From the NCBI GenBank assembly GCA_029706075.1, contig JAINUG010000116.1:532501-596500 (forward strand): DNA of 64,000 nt, given 5' to 3'. The stretch's first letter is position 1. Each line of letters starts with the position of its first letter. Shown piece after piece: positions 59,801 through 64,000 of the stretch. The stretch comes from Aldrovandia affinis (lineage: Eukaryota; Chordata; Actinopteri; Notacanthiformes; Halosauridae). Both the position numbers and the translations under genes were made by a program. The notes under the pieces were generated by a model. The model searched no databases. It saw only the letters and a list, made by a program, of their open reading frames with translations, and was not told where the DNA came from.

Positions 59801-62800
59801 GGAACCTCTATATGCTTTTGCGTTGTAGAGTGTAGCCAGGAGTTCTTCAAACAGAACAAAACCGTGAAAATATTTTACCTTCAATATGCTTTAATATGCT
59901 TTGAAAACTTTCCCAAGGTGGAAGGCAAAGAGCAGGTAAAGAGAGACCACAATAAGCCAGTATGCGTGCCATTTAAGAGATGGATGCTTACAAATGTTGG
60001 GCAAAATTTGTGTTTTATGTTGAACATAATGTGCATTGCCTAGACTGGGGCCCAGAGCAATGAATACACAGTGCACAGACCTGGAGACCATTCCCAGTAA
60101 GTGTGCCAAATCCATAGCTGTAGCATAGTGAAGGCTGTCAGAAGTTACTTTAAAAAAGGTGAAACAATCTGGCAACTTTGTCTAAAAGGTTACAGATCCT
60201 GCCACAAAGCTTATGAATCAAACTGTAATAAATTCAGAATATAAGCATAAAACAGGAGCTGGAAAAAATAAGGCAGTTTGTTCCAATTTGAATAGGCAGT
60301 AACAAAATTAGAAAGGGTATTGCTGCCCCCTACTGGTCGATGCTTGAATTATAGATTTGAGAGATTAACTGTGATTGCTGTAATTCATGGTGAGATGACA
60401 ACATTTCCAGGTACACTAAGAAAGCCCCTTGGAAAAAGAACTGTAAAATCAACCACTATATGACTGAACAACCTGCAGGCAGGTTTTTCGGGCAGGCCTG
60501 CAGTTTCTTATACAAATCAGGCTCAACATCTTGGCCTTACATCACTAAATATGTTTGGGTCTGTTCTTATTTTTCAGGAGAGTCTGACCTTGCTCTGAGG
60601 TGCTCGGAGCCCGAGAAGAGTCTAAACCACAAAATCGTTTTTCATAAATATGACGTCTGGTTGACATCCTACAAAGTGTAAGGTTGCTTATTGCATTAAG
60701 TGCGCACAATTCCTGAGACTCTATGCTAATTGGCCACATTTTCCCTTTGATATTTAGTCTCATTAATAAAGCTAATCCTTAAAGATTTAAGAATCTGGAT
60801 ACACCGGATGATCCCCTTACCTCCAACCATTACCTCGTGATGAACCAGAAACGTTTCATTAACAAATATTTGAATGGATGGAAAGAGACAGAAATTCAGA
60901 ACGCCCAAGGTTTTACGCCCACCTCAAACAGGGAAAATATAATGAGGCTTGACAACTTGTTATTCAATCTTATGCTGGCACAGGCTACTGGCATGGTCTG
61001 TCCTACTTTTAGTCCACAATAATCTCATTATTTGGTACATACAGTATATTTTTCGAAAAATGATAAATGCTTGACTCACTAGAACCAATCTACACATATA
61101 ATAGTCCTGAAACTATTTACTTTTTATAATTTCAGATTTTTTTCCCATTTTTCTCCCAATTTGGTACCTTCTTCTAATTCAACTACCCCCCCTAGTGGTA
61201 TGACCTCACCACTGCAGCTCTGGGACTGGCAGTGACAGAAACAGGACCTCCTCTGAAACGCAACTCACCAAGCCATCGAGTGTGACTCACAGAGTCACAG
61301 CCAGGGATCGAACCCAGGCTGCAGTGGGCAACCTGCACTTAGAACAGGTGTCTTTAGGGGCGGTCGATAGCGTAGTGGTCTAACGCACCACACTTTGGCT
61401 GGTCTGGTGCGGTGTGTGCTGCCTGTCAGGGACGCGGTTCGAAACCCGCGTCTCTACCAGACCGACCCTGGTCATCAGCCCCGATCGGGGGCGGTGTTTG
61501 GCTGTCCGCCCCATTGGGAGGAGGGAGGGTGAACCAGCACAAGTCCGTCGAGGAGCAGGAAAAGGCGTCTGTGGTAGGGTTCCGTCATGGAAGAGGTGGA
61601 TCTATCGGCCCGGAAGTGTCTCAACCCAGAGGACGGGCGGCGGACTTGAGGGGGAGGGTGAATGGAAATAAATAGACGGTATAATTGGCAACCAAACTTG
61701 GAGAAAAACTGAAGAAAAAAATAAGAACAGGTGCCTTTACCATCTGGGGGCCCTGTGCCTGAAATTAATTTTAAGCTCGGCAGAAAACCTTGGATGATCC
61801 AAGGTCATTCGTCCAGCCAAACACACCCCAGGGCATAATTCAGTTTAAAAGGCTGGCTGTACATGAGTAAACTGCAAACTGATGTAATGTGGAAGCGTGG
61901 TACCAAAGTTTCACAGTGCGGTCATGACAAAGCCCTGTTTCTACTTACCCGGTCTCCGTTGAGCCCAGGATCACCCTTCTCACCCTTTTCAGCATTTTGC
62001 CCCTATAAAACATAAACAGACAGGGACAGACACATGCACAGATAAAGCTACAACAAAAGGAAAGACCTCACACTGAAAGAATGGGGTAAACAGAATTTGG
62101 CATTACTGTATTGCATGAGTAAATTATTGAACTATTAATAAATATATCACTCGAAACTTCAACAATGGAGTGACATGCAACAATTCCCCTGGCTGTTGGG
62201 AACAAAGCTCAAGCCAAATAGAGATAAAGGAATTTCTTTAAGAAATCTTACTGGATCACCTGAGGGTCCGGACTTTCCGGGCATTCCATTGGCTCCCTGA
62301 AAGACAAGAGGAGGCATGTTTAGTAAATCAATAAGTCCTAAAATAAAGTCAGTCAAAGAGTTTATTCAACAATCACGTGCATAAACTGTCTGAAATGTTT
62401 CTGTCCTGTTGAATTATAACAGTCCAAAGCTTTAACATAAAGACTCATCTAATGTGGCGGCAGTGTAGTGTAATGGTTAGGGAACTGGGCTTGTAACTCA
62501 GAGGTCGCTGGTTCAATTCCCAGGTGGGGCACTGCTGTTGTACCCTTGAGCTAAAGGTACTTAACCTGAATTGCTTCAGTAAAAATATCCAGCTGTATAA
62601 ATAGATTGTATGTAAAGAAATGTAAAACTGTATAAGTCACTCTGGATAAGAGCGTCTGCTAAATGCCTAAAATGTAAAATGTAAATGTAAAATGTAATCC
62701 TAAACGGTCACTTAACAATTGAAAGAGTCAGGTTGTGAGAGTGATCAGGCCTGATTGATTGGCCCTGTGTGTGAGTGATGAGTGATCAGGCCTGATTAAT

Positions 62801-64000
62801 TGGCCCTGTGTGTGAGTGATGAGTGATCAGGCCTGATTAATTGGCCCTGTGTGAGTGATGAGTCAGGATGAGTGATCAGGCCTGATTGATTGGCCCTGTG
62901 TGTGAGTGATGAGTGATCAGGCCTGATTAATTGGCCCTGTGTGTGAGTGATGAGTGATCAGGCCTGATTAATTGGCCCTGTGTGTGAGTGATGAGTGATC
63001 AGGCCTGATTGATTGGCCCTGTGTGTGAGTGATGAGTGATCAGGCCTGATTAATTGGCCCTGTGTGTGAGTGATGAGTGATCAGGCCTGATTAATTGGCC
63101 TGTGTGTGAGTGATATGGTGATCAGGCCTGATTAATTGGCCCTGTGTGTGTGTGAGTGATGTGAGTGATGGAAGATGGAAGGGAATCTCACGTTTGGTCC
63201 AGAGAGTCCGGGCTGGCCTATCTCACCCTCAATACCTGCTTCCCCCTGTTGTAGGAAGAGACACAAAACATTGAACATTGAACCATTGAAAGTGGTTCTC
63301 TGTGGCTCAGTTGGTAGAGCACAGTGTTGGCAACGCTTAGGTTGTGGGTTCAATTCCCACTGGGACCACATATACTGAAAAATGTATGCATTCACTACTG
63401 TAAGTCGCTTTGGATAAAAGCGTCTGCTAAATGGCATATATTATATATTATTGAACATAACCACAGTTTAAATAAACATTTTCTTATTTTAGTTCTTCAC
63501 ATGATTAAAGACAGAATTAACACAATGCTCTCAACAAATTTTAATCCAGTTTTTGTTCTTACTTTTACCCTTTTTCCTCCATTTTGAAACACCCAACTGT
63601 ATTTTCAAGCTGCACTTGCCGCAACCCTCTCCTCCAAAACATGTGATGACAGTCACCACTTATTCACACATAACACATAAGTTAAAGAATTTGTCTCTGA
63701 TTTTCTCCCAATTTAGTAGCCAATTACATCCTCTCTTTTCATGTCAATCCCCCTCTCGTATTGTGAGTTCACTGCTGTAGCCCTGAGACCGGCAGTGACA
63801 AAGGCAAAGTATCGTCTCCTCCGAGACAGCACTCACCAGGCCATCGACCATAACTCCGGTACTCCAGAGCCACTCCTATACGCAGCGAACTCATATCGGC
63901 TTCCCTCCCCCCCTCCCTGGGGCGGACAGCCAATCGCCGCCCCCTAGTGGCACTCCTGGCCAGAGCCGACTCTGGCGTGGCCGGTGGAATCGAACCCTGG
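36334..64000 (-). CDS. fibrillar-type collagen alpha chain, 3' part (41 helix exons + COLFI C-propeptide), divergent
   Basis: A secreted procollagen chain. In-window exons give 803 codons of mostly Gly-X-Y and about 238 codons of C-propeptide, which normally drives chain selection and trimer assembly in the ER. Exon sizes (54, 45, 108 bp, all phase 0) and uniform AG/GT sites are the fibrillar pattern. C-propeptide landmarks are [38 protein letters not shown] and final GPLCFL. NFTAGG and WFS suggest the V/XI branch; PDGT and GF-FEY suggest the I/II/III branch, so no symbol is given. COL24A1/COL27A1 fit less well. Oddities: eight breaks in Gly-X-Y, a duplicated C-propeptide exon, a short linker, Cys2 replaced by Thr, and a frame break at 36964-37190. 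No in-frame stop occurs in any helix exon. The N-terminus is outside the window. Confidence 0.88.
36780..36862 (+). mobile_element. SINE/LINE 3' tail fragment
   Basis: CCCTGGATAAGAGGGTCTGC, TAAATGCTTAAAATGTCAAT; no head. In intron c4-c5. Confidence 0.6.
36964..37190 (-). CDS. collagen C-propeptide exon c4, with a frame break
   Basis: 227 bp. Starts in frame as [20 protein letters not shown] then [14 protein letters not shown]. The family match then continues one frame over as [20 protein letters not shown] and ends STLSRHGCE. The second frame has a TGA just before the switch, so the change lies near 37080-37098. A length of 228 would fit the phase-0 neighbours. Confidence 0.85.
37384..37464 (-). 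CDS. collagen C-propeptide exon c3
   Basis: 81 bp, phase 0: [20 protein letters not shown] then QLSNGFW. Aligns with the WFS/WFG segment before FEY. Confidence 0.9.
37940..38166 (-). mobile_element. tRNA-derived SINE (family S2)
   Basis: Inverse of S2: GGCATTTAGCAGATGCTCTT, AATTCAGGTTAAGTACCTTG, CCTAACCACTACACTACACT. Confidence 0.85.
38217..38323 (-). CDS. collagen C-propeptide exon c2
   Basis: 107 bp, phase 1 in, 0 out: [20 protein letters not shown] then [15 protein letters not shown]. The Ca-binding and Cys3/Cys4 region of COLFI. Confidence 0.95.
38391..38560 (-). mobile_element. tRNA-derived SINE (family S1)
   Basis: Starts duplication unit A; carries a small internal repeat (GTAGTGAATACA twice). 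Confidence 0.85.
38970..39195 (-). mobile_element. tRNA-derived SINE (family S2)
   Basis: Inside unit A: CAGGCATTTAGCAAATGCTC through CCATTATACTACACTGCTGC. Confidence 0.85.
39275..39425 (-). CDS. collagen C-propeptide exon c1, copy A (duplicate)
   Basis: 151 bp with the same protein sequence as copy B; one synonymous change (CCT for CCC in Pro of NPATTC) and an acceptor TTCAG in place of TCCAG. Since 151 is not a multiple of three, splicing both copies in tandem would shift the frame. Confidence 0.85.
39515..39675 (-). mobile_element. tRNA-derived SINE (family S1)
   Basis: Starts duplication unit B; same internal GTAGTGAATACA repeat as unit A, with a small deletion in the tail. Confidence 0.85.
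40093..40297 (-). mobile_element. tRNA-derived SINE (family S2)
   Basis: Inside unit B, with a short deletion in the AACCTGAATTGCTTC part compared with unit A. Confidence 0.85.
40378..40528 (-). CDS. collagen C-propeptide exon c1, copy B (upstream copy)
   Basis: 151 bp, phase 0 in and 1 out: [20 protein letters not shown], then [17 protein letters not shown] and HPHLSD plus one base. Acceptor CTCCAG. This copy is the first met in transcription. The second cysteine of the family's TCxDLxxC block is Thr. Confidence 0.88.
40622..40770 (-). mobile_element. tRNA-derived SINE (family S1)
   Basis: Flanks the end of duplication unit B; closer to the family consensus than the two unit copies (ACCTAAGCATTGTCAGCGCC). 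Confidence 0.85.
40940..40990 (-). CDS. collagen helix end / linker exon h41
   Basis: 51 bp: [17 protein letters not shown]. The helix ends here; only about seven residues of telopeptide follow in this exon. Donor GTAGGT. Confidence 0.85.
41519..41581 (-). CDS. collagen helix exon h40
   Basis: 63 bp: [19 protein letters not shown] then PR. Arg/Lys-rich end of the helix. Confidence 0.92.
41701..41718 (-). CDS. collagen helix micro-exon h39
   Basis: 18 bp: GLLGKK, between a TTTTGCAG acceptor and a GTAAGTT donor. Phase 0 on both sides, so it can be skipped without frame loss. Confidence 0.8.
41797..41824. repeat. (AT)n microsatellite
   Basis: TATATATA run in intron h38-h39. Confidence 0.95.
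42063..42116 (-). CDS. collagen helix exon h38
   Basis: 54 bp: [18 protein letters not shown]. Confidence 0.94.
42341..42394 (-). CDS. collagen helix exon h37
   Basis: 54 bp: [18 protein letters not shown]. Confidence 0.94.
42489..42542 (-). CDS. collagen helix exon h36
   Basis: 54 bp: [18 protein letters not shown]. Confidence 0.94.
42714..42800 (-). mobile_element. tRNA-derived SINE (family S1), tail-truncated
   Basis: GTAGTGAATGCATACATTAT then GGGAATCGTACGCACAACC; passes into a 29-bp array. Confidence 0.75.
42795..43141. repeat. 29-bp A-box minisatellite, about 12 copies
   Basis: CTCTACCTACTAAGCCACAC / CTCTATCTACTGAGCCACAC variants; this array shows higher-order ordering of the variants. 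Confidence 0.92.
43263..43316 (-). CDS. collagen helix exon h35, Gly to Asn break
   Basis: 54 bp: [21 protein letters not shown] (Asn) at residue 13 in place of Gly. Confidence 0.93.
43456..43509 (-). CDS. collagen helix exon h34
   Basis: 54 bp: [18 protein letters not shown]. Confidence 0.94.
43630..44022 (-). mobile_element. LINE ORF2 C-terminus and 3' end fragment
   Basis: Minus strand encodes [20 protein letters not shown], then [20 protein letters not shown] and ends near GGGATTAATAAAGTTCTATT, a LINE-type 3' end. Confidence 0.7.
44027..44207 (-). mobile_element. tRNA-derived SINE (family S3), partial
   Basis: CCTCCCTGGGGCGGACAGCC body through GGCCTTCCGCGTGGTCCAGT head (minus). The A/T-rich end is missing and it abuts the LINE fragment. 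Confidence 0.8.
44238..44291 (-). CDS. collagen helix exon h33
   Basis: 54 bp: [18 protein letters not shown]. Confidence 0.94.
44849..44902 (-). CDS. collagen helix exon h32
   Basis: 54 bp: [18 protein letters not shown]. Confidence 0.94.
45410..45463 (-). CDS. collagen helix exon h31
   Basis: 54 bp: [18 protein letters not shown]. Confidence 0.94.
46110..46262 (+). mobile_element. tRNA-derived SINE (family S1)
   Basis: GTGTGGCTCAGGAGGTAGAG head, GGTTCAACTC B box, TAAAAGCGTCTGCTAAATGG tail. Confidence 0.85.
46430..46483 (-). CDS. collagen helix exon h30
   Basis: 54 bp: [18 protein letters not shown]. Confidence 0.94.
46959..47012 (-). CDS. collagen helix exon h29
   Basis: 54 bp: [18 protein letters not shown]. 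Confidence 0.94.
47564..47668 (-). CDS. collagen helix exon h28, non-Gly-X-Y start
   Basis: 105 bp rather than 108. Starts [18 protein letters not shown]: seven residues separate the first two glycines that keep register. Ends [10 protein letters not shown]. Confidence 0.92.
47765..47818 (-). CDS. collagen helix exon h27
   Basis: 54 bp: [18 protein letters not shown]. Confidence 0.94.
47910..47963 (-). CDS. collagen helix exon h26
   Basis: 54 bp: [18 protein letters not shown]. Confidence 0.94.
47965..48242 (-). mobile_element. tRNA-derived SINE (family S3), internal deletion
   Basis: CTCAATTTGGTAGCCAATCC end and GGCCTCCCGCGTGATCCAGT head; the CCCTCCCTGGGGCGG body is deleted. It begins at the splice acceptor edge of exon h26. 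Confidence 0.8.
48408..48464 (-). CDS. collagen helix exon h25, one-residue insertion
   Basis: 57 bp: [19 protein letters not shown]. The GNTTG step has an extra residue and makes an N-glycosylation sequon candidate (N-T-T). Confidence 0.93.
48565..49235 (-). mobile_element. non-LTR retrotransposon ORF2 3' fragment
   Basis: Minus strand encodes [60 protein letters not shown] and [20 protein letters not shown], then in another frame the GRPKNTW-type end. This is the C-terminus of an endonuclease/reverse-transcriptase LINE, with frame breaks. Confidence 0.85.
49303..49356 (-). CDS. collagen helix exon h24
   Basis: 54 bp: [18 protein letters not shown]. Confidence 0.94.
49483..49868 (+). mobile_element. 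tRNA-headed SINE with AATTC tail
   Basis: Head CATAGCTCAGTGGGTAGAGC, B box GGTTCGATC; ends AAAGTGCTTTGGGTTCCTTG, GCTATATAAATCC and repeated TTCAA units. Tail differs from S1/S2. Confidence 0.6.
49936..50043 (-). CDS. collagen helix exon h23, Gly to Asp break
   Basis: 108 bp, starts [19 protein letters not shown], then [15 protein letters not shown] (Asp) replaces Gly at residue 25. Confidence 0.94.
50100..50212 (+). mobile_element. SINE/LINE 3' tail family copy
   Basis: ACTGATCTCTTGCGCGAACT, ATGATTGATCTTACCATGTA, then GTAAGTCGCTCTGGATAAGA. Clearest copy of this headless family. Confidence 0.7.
50334..50387 (-). CDS. collagen helix exon h22
   Basis: 54 bp: [18 protein letters not shown]. 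Confidence 0.94.
50541..50648 (-). CDS. collagen helix exon h21, Gly to Ile break
   Basis: 108 bp, starts [22 protein letters not shown] (Ile) at residue 10 in place of Gly; ends GPKGPPGKE. Confidence 0.94.
50826..50879 (-). CDS. collagen helix exon h20
   Basis: 54 bp: [18 protein letters not shown]. Confidence 0.94.
51162..51215 (-). CDS. collagen helix exon h19
   Basis: 54 bp: [18 protein letters not shown]. Confidence 0.94.
51284..51465 (-). mobile_element. LINE 3' end fragment
   Basis: Inverse of the 35455-35632 piece: TAAGAACATAAGAATACATC then GCAAGCTGTTCCAGGCATTG. Confidence 0.7.
51571..51624 (-). CDS. collagen helix exon h18
   Basis: 54 bp: [18 protein letters not shown]. Confidence 0.94.
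51786..52135 (+). mobile_element. tRNA-derived SINE (family S3), full length
   Basis: GGTGGTCTAGTGGTTACAAC head, B box GGGTTCAATTTC, CTGTCCGCCCCAGGGAGGGG body, A/T-rich end. Confidence 0.85.
52308..52415 (-). CDS. collagen helix exon h17
   Basis: 108 bp, starts [19 protein letters not shown] and ends GPHGVPGYP. Contains a Trp, rare inside collagen helices. Confidence 0.95.
52505..52780. repeat. 29-bp A-box minisatellite, about 9 copies
   Basis: GGTTCTGTGTGGCTCAGTAG + GTAGAGCGT units, feeding into the S1 SINE that follows. Confidence 0.93.
52755..52900 (+). mobile_element. tRNA-derived SINE (family S1)
   Basis: GCTCAGTAGGTAGAGCACAG, B box GGTTCAATTCCCACTGGGGC, tail AAAAGCGTCTGATAAATGGC. Confidence 0.85.
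52907..53620. mobile_element. hAT-like non-autonomous DNA element
   Basis: Inverted ends AGGGCTGGGACTTTAACG and AGTGGTGGGACTCGATTAA (minus), with subterminal TTTCGATTAATTAATTACA at both sides. No intact transposase. It lies directly against an S1 SINE tail. Confidence 0.65.
53711..53755 (-). CDS. collagen helix exon h16
   Basis: 45 bp: [15 protein letters not shown]. Confidence 0.94.
53852..53896 (-). CDS. collagen helix exon h15, Gly to Ala break
   Basis: 45 bp: [18 protein letters not shown] (Ala) at residue 4. Confidence 0.92.
54323..54376 (-). CDS. collagen helix exon h14
   Basis: 54 bp: [18 protein letters not shown]. Confidence 0.94.
54508..54668 (+). mobile_element. tRNA-derived SINE (family S1)
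   Basis: TGTGTGGCTCAGCAGGTAGA head; B-box part is duplicated (CAATTCCCTCTCAATTCCC). Confidence 0.85.
54867..54920 (-). CDS. collagen helix exon h13
   Basis: 54 bp: [18 protein letters not shown]. Confidence 0.94.
55390..55443 (-). CDS. collagen helix exon h12
   Basis: 54 bp: [18 protein letters not shown]. Confidence 0.94.
55750..55803 (-). CDS. collagen helix exon h11
   Basis: 54 bp: [18 protein letters not shown]. Confidence 0.94.
55890..55943 (-). CDS. collagen helix exon h10
   Basis: 54 bp: [18 protein letters not shown]. Confidence 0.94.
56285..56520. repeat. 29-bp A-box minisatellite, about 8 copies
   Basis: GTGGTTCTGTGTGTCTCAGT / GTGTGGCTCAGTAGGTAGAG variants leading into an S1 SINE. 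Confidence 0.93.
56495..56640 (+). mobile_element. tRNA-derived SINE (family S1)
   Basis: GGCATTGGCAACGCTTAGGT, B box GGTTCAATTCCCACTGG, tail AAAAGCATCTGATAAATGGC. Confidence 0.85.
56686..56730 (-). CDS. collagen helix exon h9
   Basis: 45 bp: [15 protein letters not shown]. Confidence 0.93.
57215..57545 (+). mobile_element. tRNA-headed SINE (S3-like body, different head)
   Basis: Head GGGTGGCGCAACGGTAAAGG, B box GGGATTCGAACCC, then the S3-type body CTGTCCGCCCCAGGGAGGGG. Confidence 0.7.
57562..57720 (+). mobile_element. tRNA-derived SINE (family S1)
   Basis: GTGTGGCTCAGTAGGTAGAG head to AAAAGCGTCCGCTAAATGGC, with the last 30 bp doubled. Confidence 0.85.
57866..57919 (-). CDS. collagen helix exon h8
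   Basis: 54 bp: [18 protein letters not shown]. Donor is GTTCTT, the weakest in the set. Confidence 0.92.
58224..58268 (-). CDS. collagen helix exon h7
   Basis: 45 bp: [15 protein letters not shown]. Confidence 0.92.
58432..58820. mobile_element. hAT-like MITE
   Basis: Ends TAGGGATGTTAATTATTATT and, inverted, TTAGGGATGCTAATATTAAG; interior rich in ATCGATGAATC / GATGAATCAATTAATTG. No coding. Confidence 0.55.
58903..58956 (-). CDS. collagen helix exon h6
   Basis: 54 bp: [18 protein letters not shown]. Confidence 0.94.
59111..59164 (-). CDS. collagen helix exon h5, Gly to Ala break
   Basis: 54 bp: [21 protein letters not shown] (Ala) at residue 10 in place of Gly. Confidence 0.93.
59443..59550 (-). 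CDS. collagen helix exon h4
   Basis: 108 bp, starts [19 protein letters not shown] and ends [12 protein letters not shown]. Unbroken. Confidence 0.95.
59582..59762 (+). mobile_element. tRNA-derived SINE (family S2), head-truncated
   Basis: GTTGCAGGTTTGATCCCAGG onward with full S2 body and tail; abuts the acceptor side of exon h4. Confidence 0.8.
59765..61130 (-). other. collagen intron h3-h4, unique part
   Basis: No exon, RNA gene or clear repeat seen. One donor-like CCTTAC near 60815 does not open a Gly-X-Y frame. Confidence 0.5.
61140..61350 (-). mobile_element. tRNA-headed SINE (57215 type), inverted
   Basis: TCTCCCAATTTGGTACCTTC end, AGGGATCGAACCCAGGCTGC B-box complement, CAACCTGCACTTAGAAC head side. 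Confidence 0.6.
61354..61725 (+). mobile_element. tRNA-derived SINE, TAGCGTAGTGGTCTAACGC head, full length
   Basis: Head GGTCGATAGCGTAGTGGTCT, B box GGTTCGAAACC, body TTTGGCTGTCCGCCCCATTG, end CCAAACTTGGAGAAAAACTG. It supplies two overlapping 85-87-codon chance frames. Confidence 0.75.
61949..62002 (-). CDS. collagen helix exon h3, Gly to Ala break
   Basis: 54 bp: [18 protein letters not shown]. Residue 4 should be Gly but codon GCT gives Ala. Confidence 0.93.
62252..62296 (-). CDS. collagen helix exon h2
   Basis: 45 bp: [15 protein letters not shown]. Confidence 0.93.
62455..62697 (+). mobile_element. tRNA-derived SINE (family S2), full length
   Basis: GTGTAGTGTAATGGTTAGGG head, GGTTCAATTCCCAGGTGGGG, AGCTAAAGGTACTTAACCTG, tail ending TGTAAATGTAAAATGTAA. 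Confidence 0.88.
62735..63150. repeat. 41-bp minisatellite, about 10 copies
   Basis: Unit GTGTGTGAGTGATGAGTGAT + CAGGCCTGATTAATTGGCCCT, with ATTAATT/ATTGATT variants. Each unit contains the 12-bp palindrome ATCAGGCCTGAT. It ends about 40 bp from exon h1. Confidence 0.95.
63192..63245 (-). CDS. collagen helix exon h1
   Basis: 54 bp, phase 0: [18 protein letters not shown]. First helix exon inside the window. Confidence 0.92.
63295..63450 (+). mobile_element. tRNA-derived SINE (family S1), full length
   Basis: TGTGGCTCAGTTGGTAGAGC head, B box GGTTCAATTCCCACTGGGAC, tail AAAAGCGTCTGCTAAATGGC. Confidence 0.87.
63690..64000 (-). mobile_element. tRNA-derived SINE (family S3), cut by window end
   Basis: TCTCCCAATTTAGTAGCCAA end through CTGGGGCGGACAGCCAATCG body and B-box complement GGAATCGAACCCTGG at the last bases. 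Confidence 0.83.

Noticed and set aside
60780-60830. Extra collagen exon (donor-like CCTTAC)
   Set aside because: The reverse complement does not give a Gly-X-Y frame and no suitable acceptor follows.
61412-61675. 85-87-codon frames
   Set aside because: Entirely inside a tRNA-headed SINE.

Overview
This is vertebrate nuclear DNA, almost certainly from a ray-finned fish. Genes are split into many short exons with AG/GT introns. Introns are crowded with tRNA-headed SINEs whose 3' tail (GTAAGTCGCTNTGGATAAAAGCGTCTGCTAAATG) is typical of fish genomes. There are also degraded L2/CR1-like LINE pieces, palindromic MITEs, and long micro- and minisatellites. Nearly every long open frame is chance or repeat; the real genes had to be read exon by exon. 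The species cannot be named from the sequence.

Three genes were recognised, all on the minus strand. (1) ABL2: only the first coding exon of the myristoylated 1b form (9643-9847), under a CpG-rich promoter region (about 9.6-10.5 kb). Window positions 1-9642 are its first intron and hold only repeats and unassigned sequence. (2) SOAT1 (ACAT1, sterol O-acyltransferase): 15 coding exons from 29508 down to 14194, a probable long 3' UTR to about 11.44 kb, and a CpG-rich probable promoter at about 31.2-32.0 kb. ABL2 and SOAT1 are also neighbours in mammals, which supports SOAT1 over SOAT2. (3) A fibrillar-type collagen from beyond 64000 down to 36334: 41 triple-helix exons (803 codons) followed by a COLFI C-propeptide on five exons. 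The N-propeptide and roughly the first fifth of the helix lie outside the window.

The collagen is the most unusual part. Its exons obey the fibrillar 54/45/108-bp rule and all splice sites are canonical. Yet eight helix exons break the Gly-X-Y repeat, one C-propeptide exon lies in a fresh 1.1-kb tandem duplication, the linker between helix and propeptide is very short, a normally conserved cysteine is a threonine, and one C-propeptide exon reads through only with a frame change. It carries traits of both the I/II/III and V/XI branches, so I give no firm symbol.

Other notable structure: at six SINE copies the tRNA-like A-box has expanded into a 29-bp minisatellite (one array is about 1 kb); SOAT1 exon 6 has two frame breaks that look like lost single bases; a fold-back element lies at 446-776; a perfect-length 39-copy decamer array sits in a SOAT1 intron; and a 41-bp minisatellite carrying a 12-bp palindrome sits in a collagen intron.
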